64,000 nt of DNA from contig BTRK01000005.1 in the NCBI GenBank assembly GCA_036245805.1, positions 8,246,001-8,310,000 of the forward strand, given 5' to 3'. This stretch comes from Pristionchus mayeri (lineage: Eukaryota; Nematoda; Chromadorea; Rhabditida; Neodiplogasteridae). Made by a program: the position numbers and the translations under genes. Of the stretch, positions 11,419-23,060 are shown piece after piece (position 1 is the stretch's first letter; every line of letters begins with the position of its first letter). The notes under the pieces are model-generated. The model saw only the letters and a program-made list of their open reading frames with translations. It was not told the DNA's origin and did no database searches.

Positions 11419-11531
11419 TCTTTATTATACTCTGAGTAGTACCTGTGATTCGGAAACCCTTTCAATTTACCATCAAATCGGTGATAATACCTTCATGTTT
11501 CATTGTGAACTCGCTTTATCCCCCCCACCCC

Positions 11532-11955
11532 TATCATTTAGAGAGGAGACGGCGCGAGCTAGTAGTGTTCTCTTTCACCCTGGTGACAAATCGACCGGAT
11601 GGCCGAGTGGTTAACGCCCTCGCGAGCCGCCCCCAACACCGACAGCACGACTCCCGCGGAAAACGGCAAAAGATTGATGACTCATTAGCACGCCGAGCGC
11701 GAGAGCTAACGTGCAGAGAGAGAGAGAGACGCCAGAGAAAGAGAGTGCCTATCATTTAGAGAGGAGACGGCGCGAGCTAGTAGTGTTCCCTTTCGCCCTG
11801 GTGACAAATCGACCGGATGGCCGAGTGGTTAACGCCCTCGCGAGCTGCCCCCAACACCGTCAGCACGACTCCCGCGGAAAACGGCAAAAGATTGATGACT
11901 CATTAGCCCGCTGAGCGAGAGAGAGAGAGATACGTCAGAGAAAGAGAGCGCTAAT
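11532..11955. repeat. Tandem duplication, about 218-bp unit, with tRNA-like A box
   Basis: Two nearly identical units begin at 11532 and 11750 (TATCATTTAGAGAGGAGACG). Each contains GACCGGATGGCCGAGTGGTT (from 11593 and 11811), which looks like the 5' half and A box of a tRNA-Ser/Leu type gene. No convincing B box follows at tRNA distance, so this is not called a functional tRNA. GA-rich tracts close each unit. It may be a tRNA-derived SINE fragment. It lies just outside the 5' end of the polymerase gene. Confidence 0.75.
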
Positions 11956-12630
11956 CCTGCGTAGTACACGATTATGGCGCAAATCTTGGCTACCTGAGTA
12001 ACCTGGGTAAAATACCTGGGTAACTCAGGTAATCCGGGGAAAATTCATCCTGGAAAAAATTGGTCACAGAGACACCCCCTACTCTCTTCTGTGCCGAGAG
12101 CTCAAGAGAAAATTGATGTCTCTCGATGTTCCTCATCAAATAAATAGAGTGAAACATTAATTTTGCATCATCGGAAATCTTATTTCTTTTCAGTGGAGAC
12201 AATATTCGGAACATTTCAGAACGGCTTTAGGATCTTCTTAGGGGTCCCTTGAAACTTGTGTACTCGATTTGCACTGGTTGTAAGTTACGTTTTTGCGGTT
12301 CCCTTGTAAATTTTGATTTTGAAATTTTGAATTTTGATTTTGAAATAATGAATTTTGATTTTGAAATTTTCGAAAATAAAGCAATACGCTTATGCAAGTC
12401 GTTAATTTCACGCTGTGTGGATCGCTGCTTCACCTTAGATAGTTAGTCAGTCTGTTTTTGCCTCTTTAATAGCATCATCATCTTTCACTTAGAATACAAT
12501 CTATTATTGTTGCAGGATGAGTACCTCGACCTGTCGATGAGATTCTGCGATGGCTATTGAACAACATCTGCATGTATCTCACACAGTGCGGACTCGGTGA
12601 GGTAGAAAATCACATTCCTTTCCAATTGCA
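11956..12630. other. Intergenic with AT-rich minisatellite
   Basis: Contains a short degenerate tandem array of TTTTGATTTTGAAA-like units (12310-12375) and no supported gene. An open frame on - (11990-12214) and another (12227-12433) adjoin each other, but the second one is generated by the array. Confidence 0.5.
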
Positions 12631-12638
12631 TGCATTTT

Positions 12639-13406
12639 GGTTAAAAGTAGTGTACTCATGTCGAAATATACTGGCCCCAAAAATATTTTCGAAATGCTGG
12701 AACGGATATAATGGTCCCAGCGAAATATACTGGTCCGTTTTGTTGACTAAAAATGCTGGTCCGTTCAAAAAATACTGGTCCCCAAAATTATCGAAATACT
12801 TGTCCGTATTTATTATAACAGAAATACTGGTCCTGTATTTTTTAATGCCAATATCGTATAATGTGTTATTAGGCTTTCATTCAATTATGTATATATTGAA
12901 TGTATACATTTAGCACAATGTAATGCACAATGTAATGCGCAATTGGATACGTCTTATAGAAGGGTCGTTGGGATCATACAGATATAAACCATATAGAGAA
13001 GCGTTGAATTGTTTTGAGAAAGAGCGTGTTAATGCGTACAACAAATTAAGTCTGAACGAAGAGGATTTTCTCCAGAAGACTCACTAAATGACTTTTTGAG
13101 GTTGTTAAGCCAAGTGGATTCGGATGACCTAACTGCAACTGAATCATACCCGTGAAATGTAACAGGTATATTTTGGAATTGAGAATTGAACTCTTCTTGC
13201 GCCGAAGCAAAAAATAATTCGATAACGTCAGTATTTTAAGAAATCATTTCTACAATATTTTGAGAACCGGTGAACGTAAAACTTACGGACCAGTATATTT
13301 TTTCCTCGGACCAGTATAAAATAAAGGCCCCACGATTTTCTGGCGGACCAGTATATTTTAGACGGACCAGTATTTCGACTTGGGTGCACTACTTTGTACT
13401 TCAACC
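12639..13406. mobile_element. GG-element 1, non-autonomous, 8-bp TSD
   Basis: Flanked by TGCATTTT on both sides (12631-12638 and 13407-13414). The left end reads GGTTAAAAGTAGTG and the right end is its imperfect complement. The subterminal region repeats an ATACTGGTCC-type motif about seven times on the left (12662-12826) and, inverted, as CGGACCAGTAT four times on the right (13280-13370). The interior (about 12840-13270) has no long open frame. The 8-bp duplication and GG terminus are compatible with Merlin-type transposition. hAT and P-element ends usually differ. The superfamily is not proven. Confidence 0.85.
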
Positions 13407-13414
13407 TGCATTTT

Positions 13415-14325
13415 CACCTTTTCCTATCCTATTTTTCTCTTAACCTTTGATTTCACTGATTCCCACGATATCTAAATTCTAGCTCCTGGAAAAGTTAAGT
13501 TACTGTAGATAGCTGCTTTGAATTATGTCATTTGTATTTTTGTCATCGATGTCTATGCTCGGATTAAACCGGGGAAAGGCTGAAGATGTCAACTGCAGTC
13601 TGAAACCGAGATGTGTCAATCTTGATTATGCCTCCTTTCACGTGTTGTCACTCAATGATCGGTCGATGAGAGATCACGCGAAGCTACGGTGGTTGTTTGA
13701 TGAATCGGCAACATGTATGTACACCATTCGCACTTAAATTAGTTCTTCTATCAATTGTTCTGCGAATAGCGAAAACGGTATTTGATCAACCAGATATGGA
13801 CTGTGACAAACTTGGGTGTATCGAGTATTTTAAAATTCCTTCGTAATTATTTCTGTCAAATCAGAAAACGATAGAGTTACTGAAAGATCAGTTGGCCTCA
13901 TTCCGACATCAATTGGTCAGTTGCAGTTAAAAACAAACACATATGAAAGAACAGGTTACCTTTTCCTACAATTTCGATAGTAGTTGCATAGAAGTAGAAG
14001 CCTATCTGCGATAGAGTGAAAAAAGTCTGATTGGCCTTTTCTAACAGTTTTGAAACATCAATCACGAGTCGTAAAAGTATTAAAATATTCAATACTCAAT
14101 TGCAAATTACAAGATCTCAATCCTCTAAGAATCTCAATCCTCTAAGAATCGTGATCAAAGATTAACTATGCATGTCTATATATAGACTCCGCAAACTCCG
14201 CCCACTCGGCTCGGACACTTTACCCCGCAAAAGCGAGACAAGAGGAGCACAGTCTTCATTCGCAACCAAATCACTCGATCAAAAATAATTTGGAATCTCT
14301 TTTCATCCTCTTTCGAATGAGCCTC
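13415..14325. other. Intergenic, no gene seen
   Basis: No exon with convincing splice sites. A dispersed GAAACCGAGATG motif occurs at 13602-13613. Open frames of 64-70 codons lack recognisable features. Confidence 0.5.
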
Positions 14326-14446
14326 CGTGACCCTGGAAAATCCATCTCTAAGTAGGTCAGCATACAAGTTTTATAGAGCGACTTGACTTAGAAAACTATA
14401 AAACTCGTATGCTGACCTACTCAGAAAAGGAATTTCCTGGGTCACG
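14326..14446. repeat. Short foldback hairpin, about 120 bp
   Basis: The inner arms 14351-14376 and 14396-14421 pair over 26 bp with one mismatch around a 19-nt loop. Weaker pairing extends to about 14326 and 14446. Size and stem are like a pre-miRNA or a tiny MITE. No flanking duplication was identified and transcription is unknown. Confidence 0.7.
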
Positions 14447-17400
14447 ACAATTAGCCTTTGACGATAATTTACAATGGCTCATATGCTCCGCAACCTCACT
14501 CTATGTCTCACTGTTGTTAAAATTCTTTATCAATGAGCACGATGGAATCATTCCACGAATAAACTGTTGATGATCATTGGTGCGTGAAACCTAGCAGTGA
14601 CTAAATCTTTTTTCCGGGTTCCGAAGACGCTTCTCACTGACTGGTTCCCATTCTGATCGCTTCTTTATCAGTTACATAGCGGATGACTGCAGCAGCAGTA
14701 TCTCAATTATGAAGAGGCAATACAAGACTAGGTTACGGCGGTTATATTTTTAAATTGAAGCGGAAATGTCAGGAGCATTATTGAGTATCGAACTTGAGCG
14801 CTTTTGGTAATCGAATTAAACGTGTTATCGCCTGGCCACTTGATAATTCTATTAAAATTTTCGCTAATTAGTTGCACTTCTGAAAAAAAAATCAATTACG
14901 CGCATGAAGAAGAAGAAGAATGTGTGATTTGATTTTTTTTTGCTCGAGCAACTGGGACATCTGAATTGCTCGAAAATTATCTACCAAAAGTGTACTACCC
15001 GAAAACAATTACAACGGAAATTACAATATCATTATTATTGGGGGATCATTTGCACCGTTTAACTCGCTTCGGTCGGTCTGATGATTGGGTGCCGGTAGGT
15101 TACAAATGAATTAGGGGAATGGTTTGTAATTTCCTTATTTTCGTTGCCTAATATTTTATTTACCAGTAGCAGACCTATGACCACTGAAGGAACAGCATGT
15201 TGAACATGAAGCATTTGTGAAACCGAGATGTACCAATGTATTTTTTCAATTAGCGAATGCATCGCTAACAGTTGTTGGTGCAGCACTCGAACGAGCAATA
15301 AACGTGCTGCAGAATGAGTGCAACGACTACTCGGATATCCCCTGCGGCGCAACTGCAGCTGGTGCAGTGGAGGATGAATCTGGGAGGAGAGGTTAGTATC
15401 CACATTTACGACAACGAACCCATAAATATGGACGTACTTGGCTCAATAACTATTTTATACGCTGTTTATACTGCTGCTTCAATTTTGGATGTTTTGGTAT
15501 GATTTCCCCCCTCAATTGAATTTTGATATTTCGTGCGAAGAAAAATAAATAAGTACGCGCAGCGTTGTGATGGAATTCTCGGAAATTCGTTATCAATATG
15601 CTCGTGTTTATCAATGGATCTGCTCTGCAGGCGGAGTGCTCCTGTGGGAAGCTCTACATAGAACATGAAGATATTTTTTTAGAATATTGTTTTGCAATCG
15701 CATCCTCAGAAGCATTGATCTTGTTGAAATATTATTTTGGTCAGGACAGTGTGAAAAACAGAAAGCTCGGAACTTAATAAAGAATATCATATTTATTAGG
15801 GTGTTTCAAAAGTTCCTTCGTTTTTTGTTCGGGTGAAGATAAAATCCGCTGTAATAAATATGCATTCCAAATACCAATGGTGTTTAATAGAGCACCCATT
15901 GCCCAATCAACCAATCCATGGAATTTCCATCAGCTGCTCTCCCCTGTTTTTAACAAAGTTTTATAGAAGGGATACTGTAGCGACCCACCTTCAAGTTTTC
16001 GACTTTAATATTTTTCCTACTCAGAAGCGCGATGATAATATTCATCTAACTACATAATTTAAAGGTGCACGATCCCACAATTCTAACAATGTGTTCCATT
16101 TGTGTCATTGATTTCTATTTAATGATCTCTAGCATTCCTTGCTGATCACAATCAAACGGTAAATGACAGGTTCTTTCTTTGTGCGATCAAATCAAAACCA
16201 AATTGGACTATGCGCTAATTGGAGATATTTAGTGGTACTCCCTATTACTTTGTACAGGGAACATTTGGCGAGCTTGGAAGGAAAAGTAATATCAATTATT
16301 TGTTTGATCATGAAATTTCGTCGAAAATGTGGAAATTATGATTCTGATTTTTTTACATTTTAAATTTTTACTGATGCAGCAGCAAGACGATTCCTTCCAT
16401 ATTTAGTACACAAATTAACCAATCAATGCTCGATAAAACTGCGCTGAAACTAAGATGATTTCATCAAGTTGAATACTTTCACAAAGAGATAAACATAGAA
16501 GAAAACGCGATTTTGTGTCACTGCAGTACCCATTGCATAAACGTTTCTTTAAAATCGGGGAAGGCAGCTAATCTAAATTCCATTGCTTACATGATAGGGT
16601 AATGGTTAAGCATTATTTCGTCAATATTTCATATTTTTTCACGAGCTTTTATTGCATTTCTAGCTATATTGTAAAAACCCATCCGTTTTATGAAAACGCG
16701 TATGAAAAAAAGAATGCAAAAAAACAACAGTCGTAAAAATGAAAATTCAGCATAATCCACGAAACACGATATTTTTGGAAATTACACGGTATACGTTCCT
16801 AAATTTCCATCACGTACGATACCTAGTGATCGCGCTTTTTCTGTGAAATGCAGTGCGCTGCTGCATTACTCATTCATCTGCTAATTGCTGCTGAATTCGA
16901 AGTGAATTTGTTTTTTCACCAAAAAAACCCAATTTCCATGATTTTGTGAAATATTGAAATCTTTGGTTTTTTCGATGAAAATCGGTATAAATAGGTCAGT
17001 AAACATTGAACTCCAAAGGAAAACAAATCCCCGTGCGATAATTACTTAAATATATGTAAGTGAAATTTTCGATTTTGCCTCAAAACTTCAGATTCACCAT
17101 GTTTGACCCAAAATGCACAAAAATACCTTCCTTAAATTGAATGTAAACAATTCTGTCAGGGGTCAAAAAGGATGTAGAGTTCGAATCTAGCGAGAACTCG
17201 GCTATACGTTGAACGATTTTTCTCACGACGAGCAAATATCATGCAAATTCCAACACCAAAAAATGAAAATTCCCAATTATCATAGTTATATTTTCACCAG
17301 AGCAAAAAGTCATGAACATAAAAGTTGTTCATCTCTTCACGTCGGTCATTTCTGTTTTTTCAACGACTCAATAGCTCAAAGTTGAAGGGAGATATGAATT

Positions 17401-17587
17401 TTTGAATTTATAATATTTCCAGAGCCGGATTTTATGCACTTTTGAATTCCCGGCCCCAAAAAGTAAGCTGAATGTTTCTGGGCCTTGGGTACATCCACCA
17501 CGCAAGTGGGGTCAATATCGGTGCAATTTGAACAGTTTGTCAAATGCCACCTGCGATCTCTCAGAAGACCTATGGTATGTTGATTGC
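14447..17587. other. Intergenic, possible lone exon near 15.3-15.5 kb
   Basis: A + frame from ATG 15314 to about 15392 has coding-like composition (AAQLQLVQWRMNLGGE) and ends at a GTTAGT donor. A diverged copy of the last 25 bases recurs at about 24470-24495 (ATCTGGGAGGAGAGGTTAG), so this may be an exon of a duplicated gene or part of a repeat. It is too weak to call. From 15500 to 17587 nothing gene-like is seen. Confidence 0.35.
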
Positions 17588-18225
17588 TCGACCCGTTTAA
17601 TCTGCCAGAAATGTGCGAGAAAAGTTGTGTAAAAAGTTCGCGAACTTATGAGGTGCGTAAAAACTGCTTCCGTAAATACCGAGCTTTATTTAGTTAATTA
17701 TGAGACAACGTAAGTCAAAAAGTCAAAAAAATCGATAATTCCCAAACATTTTTTCCTGGAATGTCGATCACGAGTTCTGATTGACGGCCGCAATAATTAA
17801 GGCTAGGGGTCGATTTGGAAAAAGTTTCAGGTACCTCCCATTTTTGGGGTCGAAAAAGTCGATCTCAGAATGACATGGCATATATATTTCCTTACGTATC
17901 TTCACTCGTAGAAACCGAGTTTGACCATCACAGTGTGAGAAATCGCGATTCGAAAAGCTTATCTTCGAAAAAACACTTTTTTCGACTAAATTCTTCCCAT
18001 TTTCGATGATTACGATTTCTTTGCGCAGTTTTTAAATGTTATTTTTAGAATCTACGCATAAAAGTGTACATCATATCAAAAAATGATAATTTTATAAATT
18101 CATACATTCTCTTTTCTCCCCTCAATCAACATTCACCCCTTCATTTCTATTCAATTACAGACTATCTCGTACCAGAGGAGCATTTCGTAAAATGTATCCC
18201 CATTTCCGAGCTGTGATAATTATTA

Positions 18226-19467
18226 ATGGGGTGTCCGGAAAGTTCGCATAATGCTTCGGAAAAAAGTCAGTTCGCGATCAAATGCAGTGATTGCGCAATC
18301 TGTTTGTCAACAATGTATTGCATCATTCTGACGTTGAGTAGTGAGAGGATTTAATCAGTCTCCTAGTTGCTACATTGATTCTTGTGATGGACTCTCATCT
18401 CTACCTCCGAGCAGTTTTACTTCATTACTACCGTCTTGGCCGATCCGTGAAGGAGGCCCACTCTGCCCTGGCCCAGTCGGAAGGAGCTGACGCCCCCTCC
18501 ATACCCTTCTGCTATAAGTGGTTCTCCCGCTTCAAGAAAGGGGAGTTTGGTCTCGATGATCAACCCCGCTCTGGACGCCCTCCCTCCATCGATCAGCCTC
18601 TCGTTCTCCTCACACTGAAGCGCAAGCCCATGGCCAGTGTGCGTGAGTTGAAGAAGGATACTGGTACTCCCAGATCAACGGTGTCCGATATCCTCCATCG
18701 ATCTGGGAAGAAGCCGAAACTCTCACAAGTGATTCCCCATGACCTCTCCCCCGAACAGCTGAAAAATCGTGTTCAGGTCTGTCGGGAATTACTCCATCGT
18801 AGATCCAATCTTCGATGGGTCAATTCCATCATCGCTACAGATGAGAAGTGGATCACGTACGATAACCCTGTGAGGAGACTGCAATGGGTGGATGCAGATG
18901 AGAATCCCACGCCCGTCCCGAAGAAGGAAGAGCACGGAAAGAAGGAACTCCTCTGCTTCTTCTTCTCAGTGCTCTGTCCCATCTACTGGGAGATCCTCGC
19001 CCCTGGCACCAGCATCAATGCCGACCTCTTCTCTGAACAACTGCAAGATGTCGCGATCAGAGTCCCTCCCAGACTCCTGAACCAGGGCAAAATTCTTCTT
19101 CTGATGGACAATGCTCGTCCACATCGAGCGAAGATGACCCAGAAGAAAATGGACGAGCTGAAGATCGAGAGGATTCCCCATCCACCGTATTCCCCGGATC
19201 TCTCCCCATGCGACTACCACTGCTTTCGCTCTCTCTCTGACTTCGGCAAAGGAAAGAAGTTCAAGAATCGAGATGAAGTTGTGAGGGCTTTCGTGAACTG
19301 GGCGGTCTCGAAGAAACCCGCATTCTGGAAGAGAGGAATCGAGACCCTGCCCAATCGCTGGAGGGAGGTAGTGAGAAATAAGGGGGCATACATTGGTCAC
19401 TGAGAATTGTAAAGCATTGAATAAAAAATAAAAACAAAAAATTATACGAACTTTCCGGACACCCCAA
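18226..19467 (+). mobile_element. Intact mariner-type element
   Basis: Flanked by TA (18224-18225 and 19468-19469). Inverted ends share GGGGTGTCCGGAAAGTTCG and continue to ATAAT with one mismatch, giving roughly 27-bp terminal repeats. At 1242 bp the element has the standard size for mariners, and its single gene is open, so it could be a recent and possibly active copy. It sits in one arm of an older palindrome. Confidence 0.95.
18387..19403 (+). CDS. Mariner transposase (DD34D)
   Basis: 338 residues from ATG 18387 to TGA 19401-19403, close to the usual 340-350 for mariner. The N-terminal half has two helix-turn-helix regions, joined by the GRPPS hook, that bind the terminal repeats. Then comes VIPHDLSPEQ, a variant of the conserved WVPHEL linker. 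Catalytic aspartates: ATDEKW, LLMDNARPH and YSPDLSPCDYH, with 34 residues between the last two (DD34D). Cut-and-paste transposition into TA is expected. There is no stop or frameshift. An upstream in-frame TTG at 18375 is not needed. It is the only gene of its element. Confidence 0.96.
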   Translation: MDSHLYLRAVLLHYYRLGRSVKEAHSALAQSEGADAPSIPFCYKWFSRFKKGEFGLDDQPRSGRPPSIDQPLVLLTLKRKPMASVRELKKDTGTPRSTVSDILHRSGKKPKLSQVIPHDLSPEQLKNRVQVCRELLHRRSNLRWVNSIIATDEKWITYDNPVRRLQWVDADENPTPVPKKEEHGKKELLCFFFSVLCPIYWEILAPGTSINADLFSEQLQDVAIRVPPRLLNQGKILLLMDNARPHRAKMTQKKMDELKIERIPHPPYSPDLSPCDYHCFRSLSDFGKGKKFKNRDEVVRAFVNWAVSKKPAFWKRGIETLPNRWREVVRNKGAYIGH

Positions 19468-21158
19468 TACAAAAACTTCATCTCACATCGCACTCATTCC
19501 GTTATAATTTGCCAAGTGATATATTTGCTAAATCATCTGTATTATTCGCAAAGCATATTTCCTCGGTTACTCCTGTGTCTTATCTTCTATAATGTCCAAT
19601 CCACATCTAGTCTACTCGATTCTCGGGTCGTCGAATGAGGCGGCTACTCTACATTTATCAATTCGACAATAACCAGTCTACCTACCAGCTCCGAGCTGCT
19701 CTTTTTTCTGTTTTATTGTACTCGCGCATTTTAACTATGTGCGATAAAGATATATATATTTATTTTTAAAATTGAGACTTTTCAGATGTTTTGATCCAAA
19801 GTCGATTTTTAGCGCAAGTTGGCATATGTGACCCAGAGCCAAAGGTAAATTTTTTTAACTATAATGCCTCTCATGGAACGAAAATGCTTGAATGTGACTT
19901 GTACGATCATTTTCATCATTATAAATGCTGATGAAACTAATAGAAATCGATATTCGAAAACGCCCACAATTTGAATTTCGAAAATGGACCAAAAGTTCTG
20001 AAAATCATAACAACGTTAAAACATTTTTTTTTCGAGTGCTATCTTATCGAAATTCGGTCTCTACAAGCGAAAATACGTTAGGAGACGTTAGAAAATACGT
20101 TTCTTTATAAGATTTTGAGATACTGACTATTCTGGCCTCTTTTGTGGAGTCGAAAAAATGAAACTTTCATTTTTTTGTGATTTTCATCGATTTCAACATC
20201 CAATTATAAAAATAATACCTAATTGAGTCACACTGAAGTATTTTCGGTTCAGTACAGACATTAGCGTTGAGATTTTAGCGGCCTTCTCTGGGACATATTT
20301 GCCAATTTCGCTAAAAATTGACCTTTGGATCAAAATATCTGAAAACAATTTTTAAAATTCTGATTTTTTGAAATGATGTACACTTTTATGCGTAGATTCC
20401 AAAAATCGTATTTACATTTGCGCAAAAAATCGAAATCATCGAAAATGGGAAGAATTTAGTCGAAAAAGTGTGTTTTCGAGGATAAGTTTTTCGAATCGCG
20501 ATTTCTCACACTGTGATGGTCAAACTCGGTTTCTACGAATACAAATACGTCAGGAAATATATATGCCATGTCATTCTGAGATCGACTTTTTCGACCTCAA
20601 AAATGGGAGCTACCTGAAACTTTTTCAAAATCGACCCCTAGCCTTAGTTATTGCGGCCGTCAATCAGCACTCGGGGACTACACTTCACAAAAAAGGTACG
20701 AAAATTATTTGAATTTTGACCATCGTAAACCTCTGCACAGTTGTTGCGCTCTCTCGTGGAGGGTCTCTTATAATACCGAGCTTTATTCAGTTTTAGGAAG
20801 CTGTGATTGTTTACTTACTTTTCCCTCTCTCCGAAATGCAAGCTCTCTCGCCTTTCTCTGACTTTTCTCGCAGATTTTCATCGACCTTTTTCATCAAGCT
20901 CGTTGAAAAGTTCGTGAATTTTTCTTCGAACTGGTTTGATAAAAACGTTCTCCCCTACCCATATCATTTATATATTTTCTGTTTATTCTCGAACATTCTG
21001 CAATTGACGAAGTGCCATAATGGTGGACGATAAATAAAATAATAAATAAATCGAATAAAGCTTGGTATTTTGTGAAGTAACAGTTTTTACGCACCTCAAA
21101 AGTTTGCGAAACTTTTACGCAACTTTTCTCGCACATTTCTGACAGATTAAACGGGTCG

Positions 21159-21534
21159 GCTGCCTATTTAATTGACTAATTGACTTCTTGACTTTTCTAT
21201 TTAATTGTTGTTTTTTGGGTCGTTCAATTCTCATATTCTTTTTTCTCTAAAATTATTAAGATAAAATTTGATACATAATTGGGATAACGTATATCCGATC
21301 ATCTCCTTCGACTGCTGCAACAATTCACAGGTTTTTCGAACATGTAAGTTTCCCATTGTGGCATTTCGGTTTCACGGATTCTTGACTATCAACAGCTTAA
21401 CCATAAAATAATTGGCTTGTAGTGTCAGTGGTAAAATAAAAATAATACAAAACAGAAAGTGAAATTATAGCAAAATATCGGCAATGATAATTGTTAACGG
21501 AGTAGCAAAGTCAAAATTCAATTGTTCAAGCTTT
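21159..21534. other. Intergenic, nothing seen
   Basis: AT-rich sequence without supported exons, between the large palindrome and the following solo repeat arms. Confidence 0.5.
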
Positions 21535-22625
21535 CATATGACGGCGGTTGCGTAATAATCGAGCAAGGTCTGGCACATCGATTTTTCGAAAACTTGTGGA
21601 AAGGGGTTCTCGAGGGTGCTGATTAACGTGGTCAACTTCATTTTGCACCAACTCGGCCGGTTAAGCCAGGCTGCATTTAGGCTGCATCTACCTTTGCGTC
21701 CATAACTCATCAACCGATTGAGGAATGCACTTGAAATTTTTACAGTGATGAAATAAGGTACCTACGACTCGGACGACAATAAATTAGCATATTGTATTTT
21801 ATGCTAAAATTGTGTAAAATCGGTTCTCGAATATACGGCAGAAACTAAAGACGAGATTTGTATAGGAAGATGCGCTTTGTGCTGAGGATCATTTTTCGTA
21901 TGCAGGGTATGGGGTTAGAAGTCCGCGTTTGTATACTACGCATCATTTTATCGGTCATTTATCGCTTCTTGACCGCGCTAACCGCTAATGAAAATGTGTT
22001 TCACTCTCAAATATAGTCTCCGTGATCCTCAACTCGCAATAATTCGATCTGAGAGTACAGATCAGTGTGAAACATATTTTCATTCGTCACTCTTTGTGCA
22101 GTGATAAATTTTCCGTAAAGTTATGAATGTCCAAAAAATGGTCATGCAAAAAAGTGTTTTTTCATGCCCTGAGGGCAAATTTCGAGATATAGCTTTCTCA
22201 TTCTCAGGATCATGTGCACTCATGATGGCGATCATTTTGATGCTTTGGACGAGTGCCTAGCTCATCTAGAAGCCGAGTTCTGAATTGGCGACCCTGTTTT
22301 TGCAGCAAGGCTGCAGCAAATGTGCGGTCGCAGCAACTTCAAAATTTTTTTCTGGGTAGTCCTCTGCCATATCGCCAACCTCAGAAATTTTGGCGAGTAG
22401 GAAAAAATCTATGTAAGAATAATGCCGTTTTGAAAAAGTACACTTTGATTACGTCATCACTACGCAATCAGCGATGATGCAATTGATGACGCAATGCATG
22501 CATCGTATTCCTCGATGAATTTTGTTATATAGAACCACAATACCCAAATTGCGAAATCAGCTACAACAAAAGTTATATCAAAAATAAAAATCGTCTACTC
22601 ACTTTCTGGCGCGACTGTAAATAAT
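21535..22625. repeat. Single arms of two foldback families, joined
   Basis: The first part (about 21535-21960) matches the arms of the TGACGCC-type palindrome at 49792-50517, including TTCGAAAACCTGTGGAAAGG-like and GAGGGTGCTGAT blocks. The second part (about 22090-22625) matches one arm of the CAGTCACGCC-type palindrome at 57968-59203, including CCCTGAGGGCAAATTT and TTTTTGCAGCAAGGCTGCA, and ends in GGCGCGACTG followed by TA. No full inverted partner lies next to either, so both look like deletion or recombination products. Confidence 0.7.
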
Positions 22626-23060
22626 TTATAATATTTTCGTTCTCAGTCCTGTGTTAAAATTATAGTATATAGTAAAATTATAGTAACTCGAGTATGCGAT
22701 CGACAATAAATTTATTTTTATTTTTTTTATTTTTATTAGCAGAAGGGATAATAAATATTTAGTTTCGCATGTTCTTCGTCGTTTGGATGCAACGAATCAA
22801 CGATAGGAGAATTTCTTGACGAGAGTGGTGGAACACTCCAGAATGGAAGGGTTTTTTTATTCGTGGATGTTGAATTCGTTAGCTTGTTTTCCAGGCAATT
22901 AACGAGGTGCTTCGAGAGAGGAAAGAGCGGTCATTGTGATCGCGGATTCGTCTCGCGGGTGACGTCGACGCCAAGTTCAAACAAATGCACGTCGAGCGCC
23001 TTGATGCACATGAGGGGAGCTACCATAGGTGTCCAGGAATGGCGGCGAGGGGGGTGCTGC
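22626..23060. other. Intergenic, no gene seen
   Basis: AT-rich up to about 22790, then more GC-rich. The 77-codon frame at 22863-23096 runs into the next palindrome, so it is not accepted. Confidence 0.4.

Larger units (their letters stand above)
3990..11440. mobile_element. Polinton/Maverick remnant (truncated)
   Basis: A block of virus-like transposon genes: leader ORF and integrase on +, then a small core-like protein, packaging ATPase and family B polymerase on -. The convergent arrangement and the family combination (retroviral-type integrase, FtsK/HerA-type ATPase, protein-primed PolB) define Polintons. Complete Polintons are usually 15-20 kb with long terminal inverted repeats, major and minor capsid genes and a cysteine protease. 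None of these is visible, and no terminal repeats were found. Several genes carry inactivating changes, so this copy is a relic. The limits are set by the outermost recognisable coding sequence and are approximate. Confidence 0.88.
17588..21158. repeat. Large diverged palindrome split by an insertion
   Basis: Outer arms start at CGACCCGTTTAATCTG (17588) and end at its complement (21158). Matching blocks: about 17770-18085 with 20345-20670, and 19765-19835 with 20295-20365. The left arm is interrupted from about 18086 to 19760 by DNA that has no counterpart in the right arm and that contains the mariner element. The mirror symmetry shows that the palindrome pre-dates this insertion. There are no host genes in it. 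Confidence 0.8.

Noticed and set aside
11593..11670. Functional tRNA-Ser/Leu gene
   Set aside because: Good A box, but no B box or foldable acceptor stem.
3990..12000. Major capsid, penton or protease genes of the Polinton
   Set aside because: No open frame of suitable size or motif was found; the element appears truncated.
12639..13406. hAT classification from the 8-bp duplication
   Set aside because: Termini begin GG rather than CAG, and no hAT-like transposase remnant is seen.
15314..15502. Gene starting at 15314
   Set aside because: A single exon-like frame with no partners; part of it recurs as a repeat near 24.5 kb.
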